Shown: piece after piece, positions 45,695 to 55,581 of the stretch | How positions within the stretch are numbered: position 1 is the first letter of the stretch | How the letters are laid out: each line of letters begins with the position of its first letter | Origin: JAUUZQ01 sp964538375 | Lineage (GTDB): Bacteria; Bacteroidota; Bacteroidia; Bacteroidales; GCA-2748055 | Assembly: GCA_964538375.1 (NCBI GenBank) | Contig: CAZIFQ010000004.1 | Coordinates: 62,001-126,000 of the forward strand | Reading direction: 5' to 3' | DNA length: 64,000 nucleotides | Notes under the pieces: generated by a model | What the model saw: the letters and a program-made list of their open reading frames with translations, nothing else | Databases searched by the model: none | What the model was told of the DNA's origin: nothing | Translations under genes and position numbers: made by a program

Positions 45695-47518
45695 GTGAAA
45701 TTAACAGGACTTGATATAGCAATAATTCTCGGGTATTTAATCTCCACCATAGCTATCGGGCTGATTATGAAAAAGCGGGCCCAACAAAGCAAAGCGGCTT
45801 ATATGCTTGGTGGAAACAAAATCCCCTGGTATATGCTTGGCCTGTCAAATGCTTCAGGGATGTTCGATATTTCAGGTACCATGTGGTTGGTAAGCCTTGC
45901 TTTTGTATATGGCTTAAAAAGTATATGGATACCCTGGTTATGGCCTGTTTTTAACCAGATATTTCTAATGGTATATCTGTCCATCTGGCTACGCCGTTCA
46001 AACGCCACCACCGGGGCTGAATGGATTTCCACCCGCTTTGGAAATGGAAAGGACGGACGATTATCGCACAATATTGTAGTGGTATTTGCCCTGATAAGCT
46101 GCCTGGGATTTCTGGCTTACGGTTTTATTGGCTTGGGTAAGTTCGTGGAGATATTCATTCCCTGGGAAATGATAGCGGACCATATTCCTTTTGATATCCC
46201 GGAAAAATATGTTCCGCACGTTTACGGCATTGTTTTTACGCTCTTTGCCATGTTCTACGCCATCCTGGGTGGAATGTCGAGTATTGTCTGGGCCGATGTG
46301 CTCCAGTTTACTATAATGACTGTTTCAGCCATCGTAATCGGTGTAATTGCCATGAATGCGCTTGCTGTTAATCCGCTGAATGTTCCCGACGGATGGATGA
46401 ACCCATTTTTTGGTGCAAAGCTGGATATCAGCTGGACAGGCATAATTGATGAAGTAAATGCGAAAATTGCGTCAGATGGTTACTCCTTATTCAGCATCTT
46501 CTTCAGCATGATGTTGTTTAAGGGAATTCTGGTAAGTGTTGCAGGTCCGGCCCCAAATTACGATATGCAAAAAATCCTGTCGACCCGGTCACCCAAGGAT
46601 GCTGCAAAAATGTCGGGCTTTGTATCGGTAGTGTTAATGCCTACCCGCTATTTCATGATTGCAGGCTTTGCTATACTGGCAATTCTGTTTTATGATAAGC
46701 TCGATTTAATCACAGGAGGCCGTTTGGATTTCGAACAGATTTTACCATCGGCCATCAACCAGTTTGTACCTGTAGGTTTTATGGGACTGCTTCTGGCTGG
46801 TTTACTGGCAGCTTTTATGTCCACATTTGCAGGAACCCTAAATGCCGCCCAGGCCTATATTGTAAACGACATATATTTAAAGTATTTGCGCCCGAAAGCC
46901 AGCAACAAACAGATTAATCGCACAAACTATTTAACAGGAATTATTGTAGTAGTAATCAGTATAATATTCGGTATATTTGCCCTGGATGTTAACAGTATTC
47001 TACAGTGGATCGTTTCTGCATTATTCGGTAGCTATGTGGCCTCAAACGTGCTTAAATGGTACTGGTGGCGATTCAATGGTAAAGGCTTTTTCTGGGGCAT
47101 GGTAGCCGGTATTGTTCCTGCCCTTATTTTCCCTTATGTCTTCGATACGCTCGACTTGTATTATTTCCCCTTAATACTGCTTATCTCTATTACCGGATGC
47201 ATTATCGGAACATATACAGCACCTCCTGTGGAGGAGGAAACACTAAAGGATTTCTATAAAAATGTCCGGCCCTGGGGGTTCTGGAAGCCCATTCAAGATA
47301 AAGTGCTGGCGGAAAATCCGGATTTCGAGAAGAACAAAGATTTTAAGCGGGATATGTTCAATATTATTATTGGTGTCATTGCGCAGACCGCACTGGTGAT
47401 ATTCCCCATATATATCGTGTTAAAACAAATCCTGCCATTGCTTGTTTCATTATCAATTATTGCTGTTGCAGCCATAATTATGAAAAAAACATGGTGGGAT
47501 AAACTGCCGGAATCCTAA
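45695..47518 (+). CDS. Sodium/solute symporter (SSS family), probable manno-oligosaccharide importer
   Basis: A 607-residue inner-membrane transporter with about 14 hydrophobic segments. The SSS family pattern is present: AIILGYLISTIAIGLIMKKR, SNASGMFDISGTMWLV, FYAILGGMSSIVWADVLQF and GLLLAGLLAAFMSTFAGTLNAAQAYIVNDIY, the last holding sodium-site residues. In B. fragilis-type mannan loci a symporter of another family moves mannobiose across the inner membrane; here the SSS protein is in that place, between GH26 (12 bases) and the sulfatase (ten bases). The GTG at 45695 has an AGAAGG purine stretch before it. The substrate is inferred only from position. Confidence 0.88.
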   Translation: MKLTGLDIAIILGYLISTIAIGLIMKKRAQQSKAAYMLGGNKIPWYMLGLSNASGMFDISGTMWLVSLAFVYGLKSIWIPWLWPVFNQIFLMVYLSIWLRRSNATTGAEWISTRFGNGKDGRLSHNIVVVFALISCLGFLAYGFIGLGKFVEIFIPWEMIADHIPFDIPEKYVPHVYGIVFTLFAMFYAILGGMSSIVWADVLQFTIMTVSAIVIGVIAMNALAVNPLNVPDGWMNPFFGAKLDISWTGIIDEVNAKIASDGYSLFSIFFSMMLFKGILVSVAGPAPNYDMQKILSTRSPKDAAKMSGFVSVVLMPTRYFMIAGFAILAILFYDKLDLITGGRLDFEQILPSAINQFVPVGFMGLLLAGLLAAFMSTFAGTLNAAQAYIVNDIYLKYLRPKASNKQINRTNYLTGIIVVVISIIFGIFALDVNSILQWIVSALFGSYVASNVLKWYWWRFNGKGFFWGMVAGIVPALIFPYVFDTLDLYYFPLILLISITGCIIGTYTAPPVEEETLKDFYKNVRPWGFWKPIQDKVLAENPDFEKNKDFKRDMFNIIIGVIAQTALVIFPIYIVLKQILPLLVSLSIIAVAAIIMKKTWWDKLPES

Positions 47519-47528
47519 ATTAAATTGA

Positions 47529-49286
47529 ATGTTTAGAATTCGCTCATATTATGTTCTTGGTTTATTGGCGCTTAGCATCTTAACCTCGTGCAGGCATTCT
47601 GCCAGAATGCCCAATGTAATATTTGTACTTACAGATGACCAGGGTTGGGGTGATATTGGTTACAATGGCAACCAGATGCTCAGCACCCCAACACTTGATT
47701 CGCTGGCTGCCAGTAGTGTGGTTATTGACCGTTTCTATGTATCCCCGGTATGTGCTCCCTCACGCGCAAGTTTTCTTACAGGCAAGTATCACCTGAATAC
47801 AGGAGTATCATGGGTTACCCACCGAAAAGAGGTCATGCATGAATCAGAAACTACGGTAGCTGAGATATTTAAAGAGGAGGGATATCGAACTGCTTATTAC
47901 GGGAAATGGCACAATGGCGCTCAGTATCCGCATAGCCCGCTCGGACAAGGTTTCGACCAATTCTTCGGTTTTTGTGGCGGACACTGTAACAGCTATTTCG
48001 ATACCGAATTGCAATGGAATCATGAAATGATACCGACACAGGGATATGTGGCCGATCTGTTTACCGATTCCCTGATTAATTTTATTGATGATTCAGAAAA
48101 ACCATTTTATGCTGTTCTGGCCTATAATACACCTCATACCCCCTACCAGGTTCCGGATCTGTATTATGATAAATACCTTCAGATGGGTCTCGATCGAAAA
48201 ACAGCCGCTATCTATGGAATGATAGAGAATATCGACCACAACGTGAACCGTCTGCTGGACGCACTTAACAAAGAAGATCAGATGGAGAATACCATTTTCG
48301 TATATACCAGCGATAACGGACCAAATTTTGTGCGCTATAATGGCGGGTTAAAAGGCCGTAAAGCACAGGTTGATGAGGGTAGTATTCGCGTACCATTTAT
48401 TATCCATTATCCTGAAGGACACTTTAAGACTAGACATATTTCAGAAGGTTTTGCCAGTCATATAGACCTCCTGCCTACCCTGCTGGATCTTTGTGGTATT
48501 CAGACAAACAACGAATTCCATGGTTCCAGCTTTGCTTCCTTTCTTCAAAAGAATAAAAAGCTCAGTACGGAGAAAGTTTTATTTACCCACCAGTTATTAA
48601 ACGATGACTTTGCTGCTTCTTCGGCAGTACGCACCAACGAATACTTGCTTACCTGTTATCCGGGAGATACAGCACTCTTTAACCTACAGAACGACCCCTA
48701 CCAGTTGAAAAACATAATCGGTCAGCAGAAAAACATTAGCGATGCGCTGATTCGGGCTTACAAAAATTGGTACGAGGAAGCAATCGGTGAGGGTGTTGAT
48801 CCTGAACCTATCACAATTGACGATCACATGGATATCGACATAGATTTCCCGGCTCACGAGGCTGATTTATCCGAAGGTTTGGATTTCGCCGGAACGATGG
48901 GGTGGGCAAACGACTGGATCATAAACTGGGACTCCGGGAAGGATAGTATCAGCTGGGATATTCAGGTGGAATCTGATTGTTCATACAAGGTTTCACTCTT
49001 GTATGCATGCAAGCAGAAAGATATTGGAAGCAAGCTGCTTTTAAAAACTAAAAGTTCGCAAACACCAATAAGGATATCACAAGCCGACGAAGGAATTCTG
49101 GTAGATAACCCGGATCGGGTAATTCGTAAAGAAGTCCAGGAAAGAAAATGGGGTGTATTGGAAGCGGGTATTTTACGGTTGTCAGAAACCGATAGTACAA
49201 TAAGCATTAGCCTGCTGGATGATGTTTCTACCTCAATTGAAATAAAAGGAATCGTACTAAGGTCAAATGAATATAAAATAGATTAA
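47529..49286 (+). CDS. Family S1 sulfatase, lipoprotein with extra C-terminal domain
   Basis: A 585-residue formylglycine-dependent sulfatase. The activation motif CAPSR lies at Cys75 (FLTGKY follows), and metal ligands are present in NVIFVLTDDQGWGDIGYNG and TSDNGPNF. The lipobox ILTSC predicts a lipoprotein. The first 470 residues are the sulfatase fold; the last 115 form a beta-rich module (ISWDIQVESDCSYKVSLLYA), probably a carbohydrate-binding or dimerisation domain. It lies inside the mannan operon, ten bases after the symporter and 13 before GH130. This suggests a sulfated mannan or mixed glycan. An anSME-type maturase is needed for activity and is not in the window. Confidence 0.92.
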   Translation: MFRIRSYYVLGLLALSILTSCRHSARMPNVIFVLTDDQGWGDIGYNGNQMLSTPTLDSLAASSVVIDRFYVSPVCAPSRASFLTGKYHLNTGVSWVTHRKEVMHESETTVAEIFKEEGYRTAYYGKWHNGAQYPHSPLGQGFDQFFGFCGGHCNSYFDTELQWNHEMIPTQGYVADLFTDSLINFIDDSEKPFYAVLAYNTPHTPYQVPDLYYDKYLQMGLDRKTAAIYGMIENIDHNVNRLLDALNKEDQMENTIFVYTSDNGPNFVRYNGGLKGRKAQVDEGSIRVPFIIHYPEGHFKTRHISEGFASHIDLLPTLLDLCGIQTNNEFHGSSFASFLQKNKKLSTEKVLFTHQLLNDDFAASSAVRTNEYLLTCYPGDTALFNLQNDPYQLKNIIGQQKNISDALIRAYKNWYEEAIGEGVDPEPITIDDHMDIDIDFPAHEADLSEGLDFAGTMGWANDWIINWDSGKDSISWDIQVESDCSYKVSLLYACKQKDIGSKLLLKTKSSQTPIRISQADEGILVDNPDRVIRKEVQERKWGVLEAGILRLSETDSTISISLLDDVSTSIEIKGIVLRSNEYKID

Positions 49287-49299
49287 AAAATTTTATTTG

Positions 49300-50469
49300 A
49301 TGAATTTTAGCGAACAGTTAAATAGAATTAGGGAACAACACCAGGCACTATTGCAAGAGCCAAACAGTAAAGTTCTGGATGAATACAACGGGATTTACGT
49401 CCGCTATAAGAATCCTGTTCTTAGCGCTGCACATGTGCCGCTTAGCTGGCGCTTTGATATGAACCCTTTTACAAATCCGCACCTGATGGAGCGAATAGGG
49501 TTTAATGCGGCTTTTAATGCCGGAGCTATGAAATTTAATGGTAAGTATGTACTTGCCGTTCGTGTAGAAGGTAACGACCGTAAATCGTTTTTTGCCATTG
49601 CAGAAAGCCCGAATGGTATTGACAATTTTACTTTTTGGGAGTATCCGGTCCTGATGCCCGAAACCGATAATCTGGAAATCAACGTCTACGATATGCGCTT
49701 AATACAGCACGAAGATGGATGGATATATGGCATATTCTGTAGCGAAAGAAAGGACCGGGAAGTTCCTGAGGGCGATACTTCTTCGGCAGTGGCAGCGGCA
49801 GGAATAGCGCGTAGCAAAGACCTGGTTAACTGGGAACGTCTGCCTGACCTGTTAAGCTTTTCTGGTCAGCAACGCAATGTGGTATTACATCCCGAATTTG
49901 TAAACGGTAAGTATGCACTTTATACACGCCCGCAGGATGGTTTCATCGATACCGGATCGGGTGGTGGAATAGGTTTTGGCTTTTGCGACAACATGGAAAG
50001 GGCCGTAGTGAAAGAAGAAAGCATTCTGGCCCAAAAGACCTATCATACTGTATACGAAGTGAAAAACGGATTAGGTCCGGCTCCCTTTATAACTGATAAA
50101 GGATGGTTGCATTTGGCTCATGGGGTACGCAATACCGCAGCCGGATTACGCTACGTTCTGTATGTATTCATGACCGATTTGAATGATTTGACGAAGGTTA
50201 TATATAAACCTGCAGGACATTTTCTTGCCCCAAAAGGTGCTGAAAGGGTAGGCGACGTTTCAAATGTGGTTTTCTCGAATGGATGGATAAAAGATAATGA
50301 TGGGCGGGTACTCATTTATTATGCCTCGTCAGATACACGTTTACATGTGGCTGAGACCAGCATCGAACAACTTCTGGATTATTGTATAAATACTCCCGAA
50401 GATGGCCTGAGAAGTATTACAACAGTTCAAAGAATCAATGATTTAATTAATACTAATAAAACTACCTGA
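49300..50469 (+). CDS. GH130 4-O-beta-D-mannosyl-D-glucose phosphorylase
   Basis: A 389-residue cytoplasmic phosphorylase that splits mannosyl-glucose with phosphate into mannose 1-phosphate and glucose. Key segments: NPVLSAAHVPLSWRFDMNPF, INVYDMRLIQHEDGWIYGIF with Asp131, the position of the catalytic acid described for the B. fragilis enzyme, and NVVLHPEFVNGKYALYTRPQ. Length fits subfamily GH130_1. The ATG at 49300 (MNFSEQ) is used; a TTG one codon earlier is unlikely. Together with the epimerase at 57604 it completes the mannobiose pathway. A beta-mannoside phosphorylase of a related subfamily is the alternative. Confidence 0.9.
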   Translation: MNFSEQLNRIREQHQALLQEPNSKVLDEYNGIYVRYKNPVLSAAHVPLSWRFDMNPFTNPHLMERIGFNAAFNAGAMKFNGKYVLAVRVEGNDRKSFFAIAESPNGIDNFTFWEYPVLMPETDNLEINVYDMRLIQHEDGWIYGIFCSERKDREVPEGDTSSAVAAAGIARSKDLVNWERLPDLLSFSGQQRNVVLHPEFVNGKYALYTRPQDGFIDTGSGGGIGFGFCDNMERAVVKEESILAQKTYHTVYEVKNGLGPAPFITDKGWLHLAHGVRNTAAGLRYVLYVFMTDLNDLTKVIYKPAGHFLAPKGAERVGDVSNVVFSNGWIKDNDGRVLIYYASSDTRLHVAETSIEQLLDYCINTPEDGLRSITTVQRINDLINTNKTT

Positions 50470-50483
50470 CGAGAATGGGTTTT

Positions 50484-50506
50484 CTGCCATAGGCATTTTC
50501 TGGCAG
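50484..50506 (+). promoter_or_regulatory. Small hairpin between GH130 and susC
   Basis: CTGCCA (50484-50489) and TGGCAG (50501-50506) pair across 11 bases, in the 56-base gap before susC. There is no T run, so it is not a clear terminator; it may be a processing or attenuation site that sets susC expression apart from the upstream enzymes. Confidence 0.35.
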
Positions 50507-50525
50507 CATTTAAAAATCTTAAGCT

Positions 50526-53500
50526 ATGAAAAAAATACTACTATTTGTATCCATCTCGCTATCCTTACTAATCGGATTGCCGGTGATGGTTTTGGCTCAA
50601 ACAGCTTCGGTTTCCGGAAAGGTTACAGACAGCAATAACGAGCCGCTTATTGGTGTAAACATTGTTTCACAGGGCAATATTGTCGGAACCGTTACTGACC
50701 TGGAAGGTGAATATATCCTTGAAGGCCTGCCTGCAGAAGCTGTTACTCTTATGTTCAGCTATATTGGCTATACTACCAAGACCTTAGATGCAGACTTAAG
50801 TGTTAATCAGAACCAGTTAATCAATGTTACCTTATCGGAAGAAGTTGCAGAACTCGACGAAGTGGTAGTAATTGGTTATGGCGTTCAAAAGAAATCAGAC
50901 CTCACCAGTGCAATTTCTTCTATATCAGCCGAAGACCTGGAAGAGGCCAAAGCTGCAAATATCCAGGAAGCTTTGCAGGGACTGGCTGCAGGGGTACATG
51001 TTTCTTCCAATACAGGTGCCCCGGGTGCTGGTGTAAGTGTGAAGATACGGGGTATCACTTCCATTAATGGTACCGATCCCCTGTGGATTATTGATGGTGT
51101 TGCAGGTGATCCTAATTCAGTGAATGCTGCCGATATAGAGTCGATGGAAATCCTGAAAGATGCCTCGTCGGCAGCAATATATGGTGCCAATGCCGGTAGT
51201 GGTGTTATCCTGGTAACCACAAAAAAGGGTAAAGCTGGCGATACCAAAGTTACCTTCAATGCCTATCAGGGCATGCAGAAAGTTACCAGGCAGATAGAAC
51301 TGGCCAGTGGCCCTGAGTTTACCCATATGTTACACGAATACGAAGTACTGGCTAATAAGCGGAAATATTTCAGTACCCAGTTCGATACCTTTGATACTTA
51401 TAACTACCAGGATATGATATTCCAGGAGGCTTTAATGCAAAATTACGATGTAGGTGTTAGCGGTGGTAACGAGAAATCCACCTTTTACATGGGCGCTTCC
51501 TACTCCAATCAGGAAGGTATACTGAAGACAACCGGATACGAACGCTTAACAGTCCGCCTTAATGGAGAACACAAAGCCAATGACTGGTTTACTGTTGGTT
51601 TTAATACAAGTTTTTCGCAACAGAAATATAAAGGTTTCGAAGAATGGGAATTGCAGGACGATTATGCCTCTCCCATTCTAAACAGCATTACCTTCCATAA
51701 CTTTGTAGCACCTTATATCGATCCACAGGATATTCGTACTGATTCTGAATACGATAAAGGGTGGTCATCATCTCCCCTGGGGAATATTTCCAACCCGGTT
51801 TCCATGATAGAATTGAAAAATCGCGAAACAGCAGTATCCAATGCCAGCGGAACCTTCTTTGGTAAAATAATGCCGGTAAAAGGGTTAACACTGGAATCAC
51901 GCATAACCGGTAGTATGGGCTATAGCGGGACCAGCGATTTCTATCCCGTGTTTTATGTTACGAACTCCTATCAAAATGCAGAAAACTCATTACGTAAGAA
52001 TTCCAGTTCGAACAAATCCTGGAACTGGCAAAATCTTATATCATATAATGCTTCCTTCCAGAATCACAATCTCAGTGTGCTGGCAGGTTTCGAAGCCGGT
52101 TACGGCAAATACGAATACATAAACTCCGAGCGTCACAATTTAATTAACCAGTCTGAGGAAATGCGCTATTACGATGCGGCATTGAACGATTCACTAATCC
52201 TGCTAAATGGATTGGCAAACGAATCTTCCGGTTATTCCTATCTGGGTCGTGTAAGCTACGATTACAGAGGGATGATCCTGGGTCAGTTCAACATCCGAAA
52301 AGATTACTCATCGAAATTCGGTCCGCAAAACCGAAGCGGAGTATTCCCTTCCTGGTCGGTAGGATTTAAGTTCACGGAACTTGAGGCTGTTAAAAATGCA
52401 CTTCCTTTCATGAACTTCGGTAAAGCCCGCTTTGGCTGGGGTAAGGTGGGTAACAATTCCGTTATCCCCTACCAGTACTTCACCACCGTGTATACAACCG
52501 AAGTCCTGGGATACAGTTTCAACAACAGCGGTATTTCCACCGGTGTGGCTCCTTTCGGTATAGCAAACCCCAACATTCGCTGGGAGGATGTGATAACATC
52601 TAATCTCGGTTTGGATTTACGCTTCTTAACCAGTCGCCTGTCAACTACCATTGAATATTTCGAACGACACAACAATGGGATGTTAATGGTGTTTGAGGAT
52701 GCCGAACATGTAGGAAACTATACCGATGCCGGAAGTATCTCGCAGGAAGGCGGACGTTCGTATTCCGATAAAAACATTGGACAGTTCAATAACAGTGGGG
52801 TTGAATTCGACGTGGGCTGGAAAGACCAGCGCGGAATGGTCAAATATGGTGCCAATTTTAATTTCACCTATATTAAGACAAGTGTTGGCGAAATAGAACC
52901 TGATACGCTTACTGCAGGTAAAGCCAAAGGTCTTGGCATGGATCTTACCCGTACAATTCAGAACCAGCCTTTCGATATCTTTTACGGTTACATAACCGAT
53001 GGTTTGTTCCAGATTGAAGATACCCCCGATGGCGACCCCAATAGCACGGTTACCAATCAGCCTTCTACAATCAGTCCCGATGGCGAGACGGTATATGCAC
53101 AACCAAAGGCGAAACCGGGGGACTTCAGATTCAAGGATGTAAACGGAGATGGTAAAATAAATGAACAGGATATGGTATCCCTGGGTAGTCCGCATCCGAA
53201 ATTCGCTTTTGCCCTGAACTTATTTGCTGACGTGGATTTACCGGCAAACCTGGGGACCATCGACTTCCGGGCTTTCTTTCAGGGTGTTGCAGGTAACAAG
53301 GTATTTAACGCTACCAAGTTTTACCTGTTCAATAAGGAAGGCGCTTTCAACTGGGGCAAGGACTATTACGACAATCACTATACCATAGAATTATATGACC
53401 GCGAGGGTATGCTGGTAACAGAAGCGAACGACGACGCCAAATACCCCCGCCTCGATCCTACCAATGCAAATGAAAACTTCATGAACCTGTCAGATTTCTA

Positions 53501-53771
53501 TATTGAGAATGCTTCATATTTGCGATTAAAGAACCTTGAAATAGGATACACACTGCCTGAATCATTCATGAGAAGAGTAAAAATAGAGAGGCTCCGCGTT
53601 TACGGTGCTGTTAAGAATCTGTTTACCCTCACAGAATACTCTGGTCTTGATCCGGAGGTTGGTGGTTCCAGGAATGCAGGTGGATTTTCCGATCCGCGTT
53701 CTGCCGGTATTGACAAAGCATCCTATCCTGTCTCACGCATGTGGACAATAGGTGTAAATGTAAATTTTTAA
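50526..53771 (+). CDS. susC: SusC-like TonB-dependent oligosaccharide transporter
   Basis: A 1081-residue outer-membrane transporter that imports oligosaccharides with SusD as lid. Order: signal peptide, CarboxypepD_reg domain (ASVSGKVTDSNNEPLIGVNIV), TonB box region LDEVVVIGYG near residue 110, plug (SVKIRGITSINGTDPLWIIDGVAG, with the family's 'SIEILKDASSAAIYG'-type segment as SMEILKDASSAAIYG) and 22-strand barrel to the C-terminal Phe. Length is normal. It is followed by susD after 21 bases. In the mannan locus it most likely carries manno-oligosaccharides. Confidence 0.97.
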   Translation: MKKILLFVSISLSLLIGLPVMVLAQTASVSGKVTDSNNEPLIGVNIVSQGNIVGTVTDLEGEYILEGLPAEAVTLMFSYIGYTTKTLDADLSVNQNQLINVTLSEEVAELDEVVVIGYGVQKKSDLTSAISSISAEDLEEAKAANIQEALQGLAAGVHVSSNTGAPGAGVSVKIRGITSINGTDPLWIIDGVAGDPNSVNAADIESMEILKDASSAAIYGANAGSGVILVTTKKGKAGDTKVTFNAYQGMQKVTRQIELASGPEFTHMLHEYEVLANKRKYFSTQFDTFDTYNYQDMIFQEALMQNYDVGVSGGNEKSTFYMGASYSNQEGILKTTGYERLTVRLNGEHKANDWFTVGFNTSFSQQKYKGFEEWELQDDYASPILNSITFHNFVAPYIDPQDIRTDSEYDKGWSSSPLGNISNPVSMIELKNRETAVSNASGTFFGKIMPVKGLTLESRITGSMGYSGTSDFYPVFYVTNSYQNAENSLRKNSSSNKSWNWQNLISYNASFQNHNLSVLAGFEAGYGKYEYINSERHNLINQSEEMRYYDAALNDSLILLNGLANESSGYSYLGRVSYDYRGMILGQFNIRKDYSSKFGPQNRSGVFPSWSVGFKFTELEAVKNALPFMNFGKARFGWGKVGNNSVIPYQYFTTVYTTEVLGYSFNNSGISTGVAPFGIANPNIRWEDVITSNLGLDLRFLTSRLSTTIEYFERHNNGMLMVFEDAEHVGNYTDAGSISQEGGRSYSDKNIGQFNNSGVEFDVGWKDQRGMVKYGANFNFTYIKTSVGEIEPDTLTAGKAKGLGMDLTRTIQNQPFDIFYGYITDGLFQIEDTPDGDPNSTVTNQPSTISPDGETVYAQPKAKPGDFRFKDVNGDGKINEQDMVSLGSPHPKFAFALNLFADVDLPANLGTIDFRAFFQGVAGNKVFNATKFYLFNKEGAFNWGKDYYDNHYTIELYDREGMLVTEANDDAKYPRLDPTNANENFMNLSDFYIENASYLRLKNLEIGYTLPESFMRRVKIERLRVYGAVKNLFTLTEYSGLDPEVGGSRNAGGFSDPRSAGIDKASYPVSRMWTIGVNVNF

Positions 53772-53792
53772 TAGCCCGATAAATACAGAATC

Positions 53793-55529
53793 ATGAAATC
53801 ATCAATAAAATATATCGCAGCCTTGCTTCTTGCCAGCTTTCTGGTGGGATGCAGTGAAGATTTTCTCGACCTGAAACCTTTAGGGCGTCCGTCTACCGAA
53901 TCGTTCTATACCGATTTTGAGTCCCTGGATTATACCGCTACTTCAGCTTATGGTATGCTCTGTTCGCGCGATGTTTACGACATTATGTATAGCATCGGAT
54001 TTCAGAGTGCCAGTGACGATTCAGAAGTGGGTGGTGAAAATACCAGCGACTGGCCGGAGTTTCAGGTAATCGACCGTTTTACACATACCACGAAAGAAGC
54101 GCGTATTCATCGTTTCTATGCCTACGTCTACAAAGGAATTCGCATGACCAATGAGTTTCTTACACGTGTGGATGAAATAAGAGAGATAGAGAATGCCAAA
54201 ATTAAAAGTCCTGCTGAACATGATGCTACCAACGCTCTGATTGATTTAAGGATAGCGGAAATGCACTATTTGCAGGCATTTTATCACTTTACCCTAGTAC
54301 AGGTTTACGGTGGTGTGCCTATTATGGATGTTTTGGGTGGTGGTGAAGAGCAATCCATGGCCCGTTCTTCCATTGCCGAAGTACTGCACTTTATTGAAAG
54401 TGAGTTGGAGGCAGCCATACCCGATTTGAAAGAAAAAAGCGAACTGGATTTAAACCAGGGACGTGCAACAAAAGGTGCTGCACGTGCTTTATTGGCCAAG
54501 GCTTATTTGTACGAATCATCCTATGCAAAGAATTATGGTGGAGACAGCCGCTTTGCCGATTGTGAAACTAAATATGATCTTGCTTTGAAGTATGCCGAGG
54601 ATGTGATTCTCTCCGAAGAGTATCTGCTGGTGGGTGAAAATGGTGAACGCTTTCCCTCCTGGAATTCTTCCACCGGCCTTCCTGTAGGTGGCTTCCGTTG
54701 GATGTTTACGCTTGATGGTGATAACTGTGATGGATCAGTGTTCGAGATCCAGAGCCTGAACGATGGCGCTGAATGGACCCGTAGCCGTGGTAACTATATG
54801 ACCGTTTACACCACAGTACGTTTTTGCTACGCCAGCGATGGTACACCAGGGCAATCGGCGGGCGGATGGAGTTTCAACCTTCCGACCAAATACCTGGTAG
54901 CAGCATTTGGCAATAAGGATACCCGGGAAACCGGCTTAAACTCAAGCCCGGTGGATGAAGATCTCGACCCGCGCTTTGCCACGACAGTTGGCCGTGCCGG
55001 CGACCTTGTTAAAGTTGGCAGCGAATGGTTCGAAATGGATTTTCAGAATCTGCCCACCGAAACCATTAGCCGCAAATACGAGTGTTCCTATGATGAATAC
55101 TGGGGCAGTATGTATGATTTCCATGGAGGTCCGATAAACATCCGCTTAATACGCTTTGCCGACGTGGTTTTGATGGCTGCCGAAGCTGCTTATGAAGAAG
55201 GAGATATGGGTGAAGCTCTGGCTTATGTGAACAGGGTACGCACCCGGGCAAGAGCATCTGGCGATACCGGTTATCCGGAAGATTTAAGCACCCTGTCTTT
55301 CGAAGACATCGTACATGAGCGCCGCCTTGAACTGGCCATGGAATCGAGCCGCTTCTTCGACCTGGTACGCTGGAACCTGACCGAGCAATTCATTAAAGGA
55401 ACCACACTTGCCTCTATGGGTGAGGGATTCATTATAGACTTCGAATCCGGAAAGCATGAATTTTTACCAATACCAGCAGTTATAATGCAGAAAAACTCTG
55501 CGCTGGAACAATACCAAGCATGGAAATAA
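53793..55529 (+). CDS. susD: SusD/RagB family glycan-binding lipoprotein
   Basis: A 578-residue surface lipoprotein that binds glycan and closes the SusC transporter. The lipobox LVGC is followed by SEDFLDLKPLGRPSTESFYT, the SusD N-terminal signature. TPR-like helices are visible (IAEMHYLQAFYHFTLVQVYGG; ATKGAARALLAKAYLYES), and the C-terminal SusD_RagB part has IRLIRFADVVLMAAEAAYE, DIVHERRLELAMESSRFFDLVRW and the typical last segment HEFLPIP near the C-terminus. It pairs with the susC gene 21 bases upstream. Confidence 0.96.
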   Translation: MKSSIKYIAALLLASFLVGCSEDFLDLKPLGRPSTESFYTDFESLDYTATSAYGMLCSRDVYDIMYSIGFQSASDDSEVGGENTSDWPEFQVIDRFTHTTKEARIHRFYAYVYKGIRMTNEFLTRVDEIREIENAKIKSPAEHDATNALIDLRIAEMHYLQAFYHFTLVQVYGGVPIMDVLGGGEEQSMARSSIAEVLHFIESELEAAIPDLKEKSELDLNQGRATKGAARALLAKAYLYESSYAKNYGGDSRFADCETKYDLALKYAEDVILSEEYLLVGENGERFPSWNSSTGLPVGGFRWMFTLDGDNCDGSVFEIQSLNDGAEWTRSRGNYMTVYTTVRFCYASDGTPGQSAGGWSFNLPTKYLVAAFGNKDTRETGLNSSPVDEDLDPRFATTVGRAGDLVKVGSEWFEMDFQNLPTETISRKYECSYDEYWGSMYDFHGGPINIRLIRFADVVLMAAEAAYEEGDMGEALAYVNRVRTRARASGDTGYPEDLSTLSFEDIVHERRLELAMESSRFFDLVRWNLTEQFIKGTTLASMGEGFIIDFESGKHEFLPIPAVIMQKNSALEQYQAWK

Positions 55530-55581
55530 AATATAAGTTATTTAACTATTTACTTTTTAATTATTAACCAAAATTATTATT

